Below are positions 25,337-34,096 of a stretch of 64,000 bases of DNA, piece by piece. The notes under the pieces were generated by a model, which saw only the letters and a list, made by a program, of their open reading frames with translations, had not been told where the DNA came from and did no database searches. The stretch is from Burkholderiales bacterium (lineage in GTDB: Bacteria > Pseudomonadota > Gammaproteobacteria > Burkholderiales > SG8-39). The position numbers and the translations under genes are program-made. Every line of letters begins with the position of its first letter. Within the stretch, counting starts at the first letter, position 1. The stretch lies in contig JACZJT010000052.1 of NCBI GenBank assembly GCA_014860445.1, positions 62,001 through 126,000 of the forward strand, given 5' to 3'.

Positions 25337-25371
25337 AAGGGTGATGTCCTAGGCCTCTAGACGATGGGGAC
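25296..25371 (-). tRNA. tRNA-Glu (UUC)
   Basis: GTCCCCATCGTCTAGAGGCCTAGGACATCACCCTTTCACGGTGAGTACGGGGGTTCGAATCCCCCTGGGGACG+CCA; anticodon loop CTTTCAC. Confidence 0.95.
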
Positions 25372-25409
25372 TAAAGGGCTTGGTGATAACCAGATAAGAC
25401 CGGTCTTTG

Positions 25410-25485
<76 letters not shown>

Positions 25486-25533
25486 ACGAAAGGCGCGAAT
25501 TATACCGGTTTGCGTCGCTGCCTGTAAAGGCGA

Positions 25534-26934
25534 TCAGCTTTCCACCAGATAGGGCTGCATCCGCGCCAGAACGACATCGCGCCCCAGCAATTCCAGGACT
25601 GCATCGATAGACGGCGTTTGCGTCTGGCCCAGCAGCATCACCCGCAGCGGCATGGCGATTTTGGGCATTTTGACGCCGAATTTTCCGACCACCGCCTTGA
25701 CCGCCTCGTTCAATTTCGGACGCTGCCATTCAACGCGCTCCAGGCTGGCTGCGAGTTCGCGCACCGCCGGCAACACATCAGGCGTGAGATGTTCTGCGAC
25801 CAGCGCCTTGCTCGGTTCGATCCGCTTGTAGAAAATCATCGCCGCCTCTGCCAGGTTCTCCATGGTATTGGCGCGATCCTTGAGCAATTTGACAATTTCC
25901 ACCAGCGCGGGACCGTCAATCAGTTTGCCGCCGTCTCGCTCGATGCGCGGCGCCAGCAGCTCCGCCAGGCGCGCGTCGTCCGCTTCCTTGATGTACTGGT
26001 GGTTGAGCCATGCGAGCTTGGCGCCGTCGAACTGCGCCGTTGATTTGCTTACATGCGCGAGATCGAACCATTCGACAAACTGTTCGCGCGTGAACTTTTC
26101 GGCGTCGCCATGGCTCCATCCCAGGCGCGCGAGGTAGTTGAACAGGGCCTCGGGCAAAAAGCCGTCCTCCGGGTATTGCATGACCGACACCGCGCCGTGG
26201 CGCTTGGAGAGACGTTCACCATCGGCGCCGAGGATCATGGGCGCATGTGCGAATTGCGGTAGCGGCGCGCCCAGTGCCTGAAATATGTTCACCTGGCGCG
26301 GTGTGTTATTGACGTGATCATCGCCGCGGATGACATGTGTGATGTTCATGTCCAGATCGTCCACCACGACGCCGAAATTGTAGGTTGGTACGCCGTCGGC
26401 TCGAAGGATCACCAGATCGTCGATCTCGCTGTTGGCGACGGTGATCGGGCCTTTCACCAGATCGATGAAGGTCACCGCACCCTCGTCCGGATTGCGAAAA
26501 CGCAGCACCGGATTGACGCCTGCCGGAGGCGTCAATCCGGCAGATTTCGCATTCTCCGGCCGCCAGCGTCCGTCGTAGCGGGGTTTGACGCCGTGTGCAC
26601 GCTGCCGCTCACGCATCTGTTCGAGTTCATCCTTGCTGGCATAGCACCAGTAAGCCTTGTCGATCGAGAGCAACTGATCAGCCACTTCGCGATAGCGCGC
26701 GAGGCGCTCCATCTGCCGAAACGGACCTTCATCCCAATCCAGTCCCAGCCACTTCATGCCATCGATGATCGCGTTTACCGAGGTCTCGGTCGAACGCTCC
26801 AGATCGGTATCCTCGATGCGCAGCACGAATTTGCCGCCGTGCTTGCGCGCGTAGGCCCACGAGAAAAGCGCAGTGCGCGCGCCGCCTACGTGCAGATAAC
26901 CGGTGGGGCTGGGGGCGAATCGGGTACGAATCAT
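25534..26934 (-). CDS. gltX: glutamyl-tRNA synthetase
   Basis: [22 protein letters not shown] (HIGH-type) and [11 protein letters not shown] (KMSKS-type). Confidence 0.97.
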   Translation of the reverse strand: MIRTRFAPSPTGYLHVGGARTALFSWAYARKHGGKFVLRIEDTDLERSTETSVNAIIDGMKWLGLDWDEGPFRQMERLARYREVADQLLSIDKAYWCYASKDELEQMRERQRAHGVKPRYDGRWRPENAKSAGLTPPAGVNPVLRFRNPDEGAVTFIDLVKGPITVANSEIDDLVILRADGVPTYNFGVVVDDLDMNITHVIRGDDHVNNTPRQVNIFQALGAPLPQFAHAPMILGADGERLSKRHGAVSVMQYPEDGFLPEALFNYLARLGWSHGDAEKFTREQFVEWFDLAHVSKSTAQFDGAKLAWLNHQYIKEADDARLAELLAPRIERDGGKLIDGPALVEIVKLLKDRANTMENLAEAAMIFYKRIEPSKALVAEHLTPDVLPAVRELAASLERVEWQRPKLNEAVKAVVGKFGVKMPKIAMPLRVMLLGQTQTPSIDAVLELLGRDVVLARMQPYLVES

Positions 26935-27027
26935 GGAAGAGGGCTGCGGAAAGCCTGCATTTTACTGGAATTGCCCGCTTGCGAATTGACCCGGGACATG
27001 CGTATGTGATTAAATCCGCACTCGGTC

Positions 27028-27102
27028 GGGCGGTTAGCTCAGTGGTAGAGCACTGCCTTCACACGGCAGGGGTCACTGGTTCGAACCCAGTATCGCCCAC
27101 CA
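27028..27102 (+). tRNA. tRNA-Val (CAC)
   Basis: GGGCGGTTAGCTCAGTGGTAGAGCACTGCCTTCACACGGCAGGGGTCACTGGTTCGAACCCAGTATCGCCCACCA; anticodon loop TTCACAC. Confidence 0.95.
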
Positions 27103-27249
27103 GTATTCGATGCTTCGCGGGTAGTCGGCCGATCCGTGCCCAGATCGAAACCTACCTCGATTCACGTCCTGCGCAACGCCTCATCTCCGTCCCCCACCCT
27201 GCCGGCGCTTCATCGATGCTGCAGCGGCCGTCGCGTCGCAAGTCATGCT

Positions 27250-27537
27250 TCATTTATGCGCAATGGGCTTGTCAGTGAACAAATAGTCCTTTAGTTCCTT
27301 TGAGAACGCCGGATCCTTGCGCCGGATCCATTCCAGCACCATGGCGGCGTGCTCTTTTTCCTCGTCGCGATTGTGCGCCAGGATCCCCTTCAGGTCCTCG
27401 TCCTTGCACGCGTCGGCGCGCTGGTTGTACCAATCGACGGCTTCGAGCTCCTCCATCAAGGATACGATCGCTCTGTGCATATCGCGGGTTTGATCCGACA
27501 GCTCTTCAACCGGTTCGTGGTAGCCAACACTAGACAT
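27250..27537 (-). CDS. encapsulated-ferritin-like (EncFtn-type) ferritin protein, without an obvious encapsulin-targeting tail
   Basis: HRAIVSLMEELEAVDWYNQRADACKDEDLKGILAHNRDEEKEHAAMVLEWIRRKDPAFSKELKDYLFTDKPI closely resembles recalled EncFtn sequences. Confidence 0.85.
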   Translation of the reverse strand: MSSVGYHEPVEELSDQTRDMHRAIVSLMEELEAVDWYNQRADACKDEDLKGILAHNRDEEKEHAAMVLEWIRRKDPAFSKELKDYLFTDKPIAHK

Positions 27538-27761
27538 GGTTCTCTCCTTCTTGACGGACGCTTTCTGAAACCAAGTTCTTTCACGAATGCCAGCCTGCAT
27601 ACCATGCAGACGGCGTGGGCCCATTATATTCCGTGACGACTGCAACTTGAATTCCAGCGGGCATGCAAGGAATCATCCCAGCGTCGGGCGCAGCGGCCCC
27701 ATCGTCCTCAGAGACAATTATGCTGATATATTTCGGGCTCGTGAAAACGGCTATCAACCCC

Positions 27762-27998
27762 ATGGCTACCCCGCAAATCAATAATCCGCTGCACGGAATC
27801 ACGCTGGAAAAGCTGTTGTCCGAGCTGGTCGAGACCCTGGGATGGGAGGAAATGGGCCGGCGCGTGAGCATCCGTTGCTTCACCCACGATCCCAGCCTGA
27901 CATCCAGCTTGCGGTTTCTCAGGCGAACGCCCTGGGCACGCGCAAAGGTCGAGGCGCTTTACCTGGATCAAAAGCGCACGCCTCCGGTCCGCGACTAG
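27762..27998 (+). CDS. VF530/DUF2132 family protein
   Basis: [62 protein letters not shown]. Confidence 0.85.
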   Translation: MATPQINNPLHGITLEKLLSELVETLGWEEMGRRVSIRCFTHDPSLTSSLRFLRRTPWARAKVEALYLDQKRTPPVRD

Positions 27999-28064
27999 CT
28001 GCAGCAGTCGGTCGCGTCCGGTCGTTTTCGGGCGACTCCTGGTCCGGAGCGCAACAGGCGACGC

Positions 28065-28736
28065 TCAATCCGCCGTGGTGCGATATTCCGCGGTGACGTG
28101 TTCCGGCGCGATATTGCTGATGCGCCACTGGCTGATCTGCGCTTGGAATTCGAACAGCAAAGGGGTCGCATTGGCGATGTGACGTTCCAGCAGTTCCGCG
28201 CCCAAACTGTACACCAGCACGTAGAGCGAACCGCCGTGCGCGACCAGCAAGGTGGAGGCATCCGTGTCCAGCGCATCGTTGAGCCCGGCCTGGGTGCGCT
28301 CGACGAATTCGCGTAAAGTTTCGCCGTTTGGCGGCTCGTGCCGCCAATCGAGATCATGCGAAGGTGTTCCTACCAGATCGCCGAACCATCGCTCTCGCAG
28401 GCGAGGTTCCGCAATCACCGGTGCCCCGACGATAGCCGCCGCTGCCTGGGCCGTCTGCCATGCGCGATGCATGTCGCTTGCGAGGATACGACCAACGGGG
28501 TGCTCGCGCAGGTATTCGGCCGCGCGCCGGGCCTGCTCCAGCCCCGTTTCGTTCAGAGGAATCTCCGGCGGCTGGTAAACCCGCCGCGCATTGCCCTCGG
28601 TTTCCCCGTGACGCAGAAAGATGAATCGCCGGGCGCGCGGCTGCAGCGGCCGCTTTGAAGCCAGCCGCTGGACTTCATCGAGCCCGTGCTTGACCAAGCG
28701 GGATTGCCAAACCTGTGAGGCGTTGTCCGCCGTCAT
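28065..28736 (-). CDS. histidine phosphatase family protein
   Basis: RFIFLRHGETEGNARRVYQ...LLVAHGGSLYVLVY. Confidence 0.9.
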   Translation of the reverse strand: MTADNASQVWQSRLVKHGLDEVQRLASKRPLQPRARRFIFLRHGETEGNARRVYQPPEIPLNETGLEQARRAAEYLREHPVGRILASDMHRAWQTAQAAAAIVGAPVIAEPRLRERWFGDLVGTPSHDLDWRHEPPNGETLREFVERTQAGLNDALDTDASTLLVAHGGSLYVLVYSLGAELLERHIANATPLLFEFQAQISQWRISNIAPEHVTAEYRTTAD

Positions 28737-28787
28737 GGAATCACCTGCTTCAAGGGCTGGGCGTAACCGCCGCCTTTCCCCGTATGC

Positions 28788-29153
28788 CTATTCCTTTTCC
28801 TTGGTGACGACCACGCGATTGACGAACAGCACGCTCGGAAATGTGCGGTTCAGAGATTTGCTGTGCCAATTGGTCATAACCTGTCCGTTGTCATACCGGA
28901 TGACATCGCCTTTTTTCATCGGGACGGCAGTTGCGGCCAGCCATACGGTTTTCTTGTTTTGCGACACCTCGACGTAGATGTAGGGTTTTGCATCGAGCGT
29001 GCTGATAACCTTGCCTTTTTGCGGCAGCTGTGCCTCGGACACGTTCTGTCCAGCATTCTTGGTCCCCAAGCTAGGATGCCCGGCAGGAAGCGACTGGGCT
29101 GCGGCAGAAACGGAAAAAACGGCAAATGCGAGCATTGCAATAGCGGATTTCAT
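28788..29153 (-). CDS. small periplasmic protein (NrfJ-like)
   Basis: MKSAIAMLAFAVFSVSAAAQS signal peptide; GKVISTLDAKPYIYVEVSQNKKTVWLAATAVPMKKGDVI. Confidence 0.65.
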   Translation of the reverse strand: MKSAIAMLAFAVFSVSAAAQSLPAGHPSLGTKNAGQNVSEAQLPQKGKVISTLDAKPYIYVEVSQNKKTVWLAATAVPMKKGDVIRYDNGQVMTNWHSKSLNRTFPSVLFVNRVVVTKEKE

Positions 29154-29290
29154 TGTCGGGATACTTTCTTGGTCTGGAGGTGGGTGAATCATAGGTGGAT
29201 GAGTCATTATACGCGGGCGAACGATCGACTTCCATCGCGGGAAAGCCGGTGCGCATTGCTGACTAATGGAGCATGCATGTTCGTGCGAAT

Positions 29291-29725
29291 TCAATCCCGG
29301 ATCAGGAGCACCGGGCAAGGGGCGAGGTGAACAGTCTTGGCCGCGACGGAACCCAGCAGCATCCCCGACATCGCACCGATGCCGTGGGTGCCCATGATGA
29401 TCATGTCGCATTTCAGCGTTTTTGCCGTTTTGGCGAGACTTTTCGCGATCGGCCCGACCAGGATATGTGCGGTACACGCAAACTTGGCGCGATCAATCAG
29501 TTTTTTTGCTCGGCTAAGCGCATCCTCGCCCTCCTCGCGGTAGTAACGCCGCAGCGCCTCGTGACCGACTGGCTTGATCATGCCGCCCAGAGTCGGAATT
29601 GGAAGATGCACATAGACGAGGTGCAGTTCTAGCGGCCGCTTATAGGCCGATGCTTGCCGAATCGCCGCTTGCGCCACTTTGGTCGAATGCGACGACCCAT
29701 CGACCGCGATTAGAATTCTGGTCAC
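29291..29725 (-). CDS. universal stress protein (UspA family), GTG start
   Basis: RILIAVDGSSHSTKVAQAAIRQA...DMIIMGTHGIGAMSGMLLGSVAAKTVHLAPCPVLLIR. Confidence 0.9.
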   Translation of the reverse strand: MTRILIAVDGSSHSTKVAQAAIRQASAYKRPLELHLVYVHLPIPTLGGMIKPVGHEALRRYYREEGEDALSRAKKLIDRAKFACTAHILVGPIAKSLAKTAKTLKCDMIIMGTHGIGAMSGMLLGSVAAKTVHLAPCPVLLIRD

Positions 29726-29756
29726 TTTGTTCTCCTCGTTGATGATGAGCCCGCGG

Positions 29757-30458
29757 TCAGATGATGGATTGCAGACCTTGCCGGATGTGTTCGCCCATAT
29801 GTGCCATCCTGGCGAGACCGGCGAAGCCAAATGCGGCCACCAGTGCGCCGGCGGCCAACCTGAAGCGCCGATTGGCGGTCAGGTCGCGCAGTCGCTTGAA
29901 TGCGATCCCCGCGAGCAGAAGGTTGGGCAGCGTTCCCAGACCGAAGGCAGCCATCACGGCGGCACCGCCCGCTGCGCTACCGCTGAGCAAGGCGGTTGCA
30001 AGCACGCTGTACACCAGGCCACAGGGCAGCCAACCCCATAAGGTACCGAGCAGGAAGGCCTTTCCCACTGTATCGGCCGGCAGGAATCTGACGCTGTATG
30101 GCTGGACCCGACGCCACAGCGAGGCGCCCAGCGCTTCCAAGCGGGTCAGTTGATTGCCAAGACCGGCCAAATAGAGGCCCAGACTGATCAAAACCAGATT
30201 TGCGAGCACATAGAGAAACATCTGCACCGGAAGGACCTGGTTGAACAGGAGTCCCGCGCCGCCGATCATGCCCATTACTGCACCGGCGGCTGCATAGCTC
30301 GCGATACGCCCCGCGCTATAGGAGAGATGCAGGTTCCATGCGCGCTGCCCGCGCGGCGTTTGTACGGTCAGCGCGCCGACGATTCCGCCGCACATGCCCA
30401 CGCAATGTACTCCGCCCAGAAGTCCGATGACGAAGGCGGCAGCAAGTCCCGCCTCCAC
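29757..30458 (-). CDS. SafE/TauE-like sulfite exporter/heavy-metal transport family membrane protein
   Basis: FVIGLLGGVHCVGMCGGIVGAL; GTLWGWLPCGLVYSVLATAL. Confidence 0.85.
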   Translation of the reverse strand: MEAGLAAAFVIGLLGGVHCVGMCGGIVGALTVQTPRGQRAWNLHLSYSAGRIASYAAAGAVMGMIGGAGLLFNQVLPVQMFLYVLANLVLISLGLYLAGLGNQLTRLEALGASLWRRVQPYSVRFLPADTVGKAFLLGTLWGWLPCGLVYSVLATALLSGSAAGGAAVMAAFGLGTLPNLLLAGIAFKRLRDLTANRRFRLAAGALVAAFGFAGLARMAHMGEHIRQGLQSII

Positions 30459-30461
30459 GAT

Positions 30462-31877
30462 CTAGATTACCTTGGAGTAACTCGCACGCCTGCTCGCCTG
30501 GCGCAGGTACTTGTCGAATACCATGCACAGGATGCGCACCAGCAGACGCCCTCTGGGTGTCACCACGATCCAGTCGCCATCCAGTTCCACCAGGCCATCC
30601 TTGGCATACTCGCGCAACTCCGCGAGTTCGGGCGCAAAATAAGTCTTGAATTCGATCAGGTGCGCAATCCCGATTGCCTCCATCGACAGCTCGAAGTGGC
30701 AGGACAGCGCCTGAATCACCGCGCGTCGCGCCAGGTCGTCGGCGGTGACTTCAATGCCGCGCATCACGGGCAGCATCTCGTTGTCCAGCCTGTCGTAGTA
30801 TTCCTCGAGAGTGCGCACGTTCTGGCTGTAGGTCGGACCGATTTTCCCGATCGACGAGACACCGAGGCCGATCAGATCGCAATCGCCATAGGTCGAGTAG
30901 CCCTGGAAATTCCGGTAAAGCCGTCCCTGCCGTTGTGCCACGGCAAGATCATCGTCCGGCTTGGAGAAATGGTCCATGCCGATGTAGACGTAGCCTGCGG
31001 CCAGCAGCGTCTCGATCGCGCTGATCATGAGCTGAAGCTTCACCTCGGGCTGCGGCATGTCGGCATCTAGAATGCGACGCTGCGGCTTGAACACCGCTGG
31101 CAGGTGCGCATAGTTGTACAGCGCAATGCGATCCGGTGAGCACGCGATTACCTGAGTCAGCGTGTCGGCAAAGCCGGCCATGGTCTGTTTGGGCAGGCCG
31201 TATATCAGGTCGATATTGACCGATTTGAAGCCGTGCTTGCGCGCGGCATCGATGACTTCTACGGTTTCCTCGACGCTCTGGATGCGGTTCACCGCGCGCT
31301 GGACTTCCGGGTTGAAGTCCTGCACGCCTACGCTGATGCGGTTCATGCCCAACTCGCCCAGCAGCGCGACTTTCTGCTCACCGACCTTGCGCGGATCGAC
31401 TTCAATTGAATATTCGCCGTGCGGATCGAGCTCGAAACTCTCGCGTATCATCTGCATCAGCTCGCTGAGTTCCGCCTCGCTGAGGAAGGTGGGCGTACCG
31501 CCTCCCCAGTGCATCTGCGTCACGCGCCGCCTGCCGTCCAGTTCGGCGCTCTGCATGCGGATTTCCTTGCCCAAGTATTTCAAGTACTTAGAGGAACGCC
31601 CGTGGTCCTTTGTGACGATCTTGTTGCAGCCGCAGTAATAGCAAATGGTGTCACAAAACGGCAAGTGCACGTATAATGCGAGCGATCGAGCCATACCGCC
31701 GACATTGCGCTTTGCGAGCCAGCTGCGATAAGCAGCCTCGTCAAAAGCCTCGACAAAGCGATCCGCGGTCGGATACGAGGTATAGCGCGGACCGCTGACA
31801 TTGAATTTACGAAGTAGCCCAGCATCAACCTGGAGGTTGTCTTGGGACGGATTTATGCGCAAGGCTGTCACATTCAT
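30462..31877 (-). CDS. hemN: oxygen-independent coproporphyrinogen III oxidase
   Basis: YVHLPFCDTICYYCGCNKIVTKD radical-SAM motif; GPRYTSYPTADRF. Confidence 0.95.
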   Translation of the reverse strand: MNVTALRINPSQDNLQVDAGLLRKFNVSGPRYTSYPTADRFVEAFDEAAYRSWLAKRNVGGMARSLALYVHLPFCDTICYYCGCNKIVTKDHGRSSKYLKYLGKEIRMQSAELDGRRRVTQMHWGGGTPTFLSEAELSELMQMIRESFELDPHGEYSIEVDPRKVGEQKVALLGELGMNRISVGVQDFNPEVQRAVNRIQSVEETVEVIDAARKHGFKSVNIDLIYGLPKQTMAGFADTLTQVIACSPDRIALYNYAHLPAVFKPQRRILDADMPQPEVKLQLMISAIETLLAAGYVYIGMDHFSKPDDDLAVAQRQGRLYRNFQGYSTYGDCDLIGLGVSSIGKIGPTYSQNVRTLEEYYDRLDNEMLPVMRGIEVTADDLARRAVIQALSCHFELSMEAIGIAHLIEFKTYFAPELAELREYAKDGLVELDGDWIVVTPRGRLLVRILCMVFDKYLRQASRRASYSKVI

Positions 31878-31910
31878 CGAGCAAGTCTGCCCATTTTCGA
31901 AATGGAAATG

Positions 31911-31924
31911 TTGATGTGGATCAA
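31911..31924. promoter_or_regulatory. FNR/ANR box between hemN and fnr
   Basis: TTGATGTGGATCAA, full match to TTGATNNNNATCAA. Confidence 0.85.
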
Positions 31925-31951
31925 ACCTATTCTCCTCTGCGAACGGATGAA

Positions 31952-32695
31952 ATGAGCGCGCCCAAGCTTGCCAGGGTTATCGACATACACGCACTGAAAA
32001 GCGCATGTTCGAGTTGCAGTTTGCGCGAAATGTGCCTTCCGATCGGCCTCAGCCAGGACGAAATCGACAAACTGGACCAAATGGTCTATACGCGCAAACG
32101 GGTCAAACGCGGCGACAGTGTATACCGTTCTGAAGAAAAATTCGGGTCTCTCTATGCAGTGCGCAGCGGATTTTTCAAGACCACCCTGGTCATGGAAGAC
32201 GGGCGCGACCAGGTCACCGGGTTTCACATGGCCGGCGACATGCTCGGCATGGACGGGATCGGCTCCGACCAGCACTCCTGCAATGCGGTTGCCCTGGAAG
32301 ACAGCGAAGTATGCGTCATCCCCTACGGCCGCCTGGAGGAGTTGTCGCGTGAAGTTTACGTGCTGCAGCAGCATTTTCACAAGGTGATGAGCCGGGAAAT
32401 CGTGCGCGAGCACGGCGTGATGCTGTTGTTGGGCAGCATGCGCGCAGAGGAGCGACTGGCCGCATTTTTGCTTAATTTGGCGCAACGATTCACGTCTCGC
32501 GGCTATTCCGCCTCGGAATTCAATCTGCGCATGACGCGCGAAGAAATCGGCAGTTTCCTCGGCTTGAAACTGGAGACGGTCAGCCGAACGTTTTCAAAGT
32601 TCCAGGAGGACGGATTGATCGGCGTGCAGCAAAAAAACATCCGCATCCTGGACAGCGAGGGCCTGAAGAGCGTGCTTGGCAGGGATCCGGCCTAG
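31952..32695 (+). CDS. fnr: FNR-type oxygen-sensing transcriptional regulator
   Basis: CSSCSLREMCLPIGL cysteine cluster, downstream Cys near NAVALEDSEVCVIP, HTH MTREEIGSFLGLKLETVSRTFSKFQ; ATG 31952 preferred because ATG 31916 lies inside the FNR box. Confidence 0.93.
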   Translation: MSAPKLARVIDIHALKSACSSCSLREMCLPIGLSQDEIDKLDQMVYTRKRVKRGDSVYRSEEKFGSLYAVRSGFFKTTLVMEDGRDQVTGFHMAGDMLGMDGIGSDQHSCNAVALEDSEVCVIPYGRLEELSREVYVLQQHFHKVMSREIVREHGVMLLLGSMRAEERLAAFLLNLAQRFTSRGYSASEFNLRMTREEIGSFLGLKLETVSRTFSKFQEDGLIGVQQKNIRILDSEGLKSVLGRDPA

Positions 32696-32787
32696 CAGCG
32701 ACTTGGGGGCGCGCGAGCGTCCCCTACTGGATTCTCGATTCCGGCGATGACGCGGAGCAGGTTTCTCCTCCTGCCGAAGCAGTTTCT

Positions 32788-33231
32788 CTAGCGGTACACC
32801 AACACCGGTATCTTGCTGTGGGTCAGAACCTTATTGGTTTCGCTGCCCAGCAACAAACCCGACAAGCCGCGACGGCCGTGTGACGCCATGAAGATCAGGT
32901 CGCAACGTCCTTTCTTCGCGGCGCTGATTATGCCGGCGTAAGGCGTGTCGGCTTTCACCACCTGACCGCTGTACTTGACCCCCGCGGCACGGGCCAGCGC
33001 CTCCATCTTCGCCAGATGTTTTTCACCGGATTCGCGCGCATGGCGCTCGAATTCCTTGGGCGTGGGCATATCCGGCGGAATGTAATCACCGAAATAATAG
33101 GGCTGGAACGGCCCGAGCACATAGCAGCCGGTGACCTGTGCCTTGATGCTCTTCGCGTAAGCCAAACCGGACTTGATCGCTTTCGCCGACAACTTGGAAC
33201 CATCCGTTGGAATCAGTATGTTCTTGAACAT
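32788..33231 (-). CDS. universal stress protein (UspA family)
   Basis: MFKNILIPTDGSKLSAKAIKSGLAYAKS...DLIFMASHGRRGLSGLLLGSETNKVLTHSKIPVLVYR. Confidence 0.92.
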   Translation of the reverse strand: MFKNILIPTDGSKLSAKAIKSGLAYAKSIKAQVTGCYVLGPFQPYYFGDYIPPDMPTPKEFERHARESGEKHLAKMEALARAAGVKYSGQVVKADTPYAGIISAAKKGRCDLIFMASHGRRGLSGLLLGSETNKVLTHSKIPVLVYR

Positions 33232-33253
33232 ATGCCCTCCTTTAAAGAGACTG

Positions 33254-33553
33254 TCAGCCGCATCCGCCAGGCAGACCGCGCTTAGGGCAGTCCGCCGGCC
33301 GGTCCGTTTCCGGAAGCGGGCAGCGATTCACTTCAAACGGCGATCGCTGCAGGAAACAGGTTAGCGCGCTCGATGCGGCGGCAAATGCCCAGAACAGGAA
33401 AAAACCGATCGAATAGACTGCCGTCCGTCCCAGTTCGACCGGTTCACCGAAAAAGTGCATGGTCTGCGGATCGAACAAGCTGAATGTTATGCCCTCCGCA
33501 ATGCCCGCAACCAGAAACGCCGGCCACAGGATCCACATCAGTCTCTGCATCAT
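33254..33553 (-). CDS. hypothetical membrane protein of the cco cluster
   Basis: MMQRLMWILWPAFLVAGIAEGITFSLF; second TM segment SIGFFLFWAFAAASS. Confidence 0.65.
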   Translation of the reverse strand: MMQRLMWILWPAFLVAGIAEGITFSLFDPQTMHFFGEPVELGRTAVYSIGFFLFWAFAAASSALTCFLQRSPFEVNRCPLPETDRPADCPKRGLPGGCG

Positions 33554-34089
33554 GGCTTCCCCCCCGTTGGCTGTTTTGAAAATCCCGTGTTTCCAGACGA
33601 CCCCAGGTGCCCCTCTAGCGTCAATATGCCTTCGGCCGGCAAGGTCCAGTCTCCCGCCAGGCGCCAATCCTTTTGTTCTAGCACCACGCGCCAGCGTCCG
33701 GCCCTGAGCGGCTGCAATCGTCCTTCGTAGACGCCGGGCCGGACCATGGCAAGCGTGACGCGCTGATCCATGCCGGCTCGGGTCGGGTGCGCGATCCGCA
33801 AACTCAGTTCACCGGGTCCCGCGCCGTTCAGCAGCACCAGCAAGCGGCCGTCGATTAATTGTAATTCGGCTTTCAAGCCCAGTCGCGCCGCCGTGTCGCC
33901 GCGGCTGAGCGTTTGATTGATCGCCAGGCCCTGTTTGTAATAGTCATCGAGTACCAGCCCGTCGTCACTGCGTACGGCGAGCCAGGCAGTCACGAGACCC
34001 GCAACGACGACGATCGCAGGTCCGGACATCAGTATCCAGGGCCATGGCTCGCGGTACCACGCATGTCCGTCTGTGTCGTTTGCGCTCAT
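33550..34089 (-). CDS. ccoH: FixH/CcoH family protein
   Basis: WYREPWPWILMSGPAIVVVAGLVTAWLAVRSDDGLVLDDYYKQGLAINQTLSR. Confidence 0.88.
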   Translation of the reverse strand: MSANDTDGHAWYREPWPWILMSGPAIVVVAGLVTAWLAVRSDDGLVLDDYYKQGLAINQTLSRGDTAARLGLKAELQLIDGRLLVLLNGAGPGELSLRIAHPTRAGMDQRVTLAMVRPGVYEGRLQPLRAGRWRVVLEQKDWRLAGDWTLPAEGILTLEGHLGSSGNTGFSKQPTGGKP

Positions 34090-34096
34090 TGGCTGC

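Larger units (their letters stand above)
14436..25371. mobile_element. integrated phage-derived element (satellite-like or decayed prophage) at tRNA-Glu; left border not resolved
   Basis: RusA, DUF1376, YqaJ, RecT, Cro/XRE regulators and a serine recombinase in divergent operons; right end lies within a tRNA gene; no capsid or terminase seen. Confidence 0.75.
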
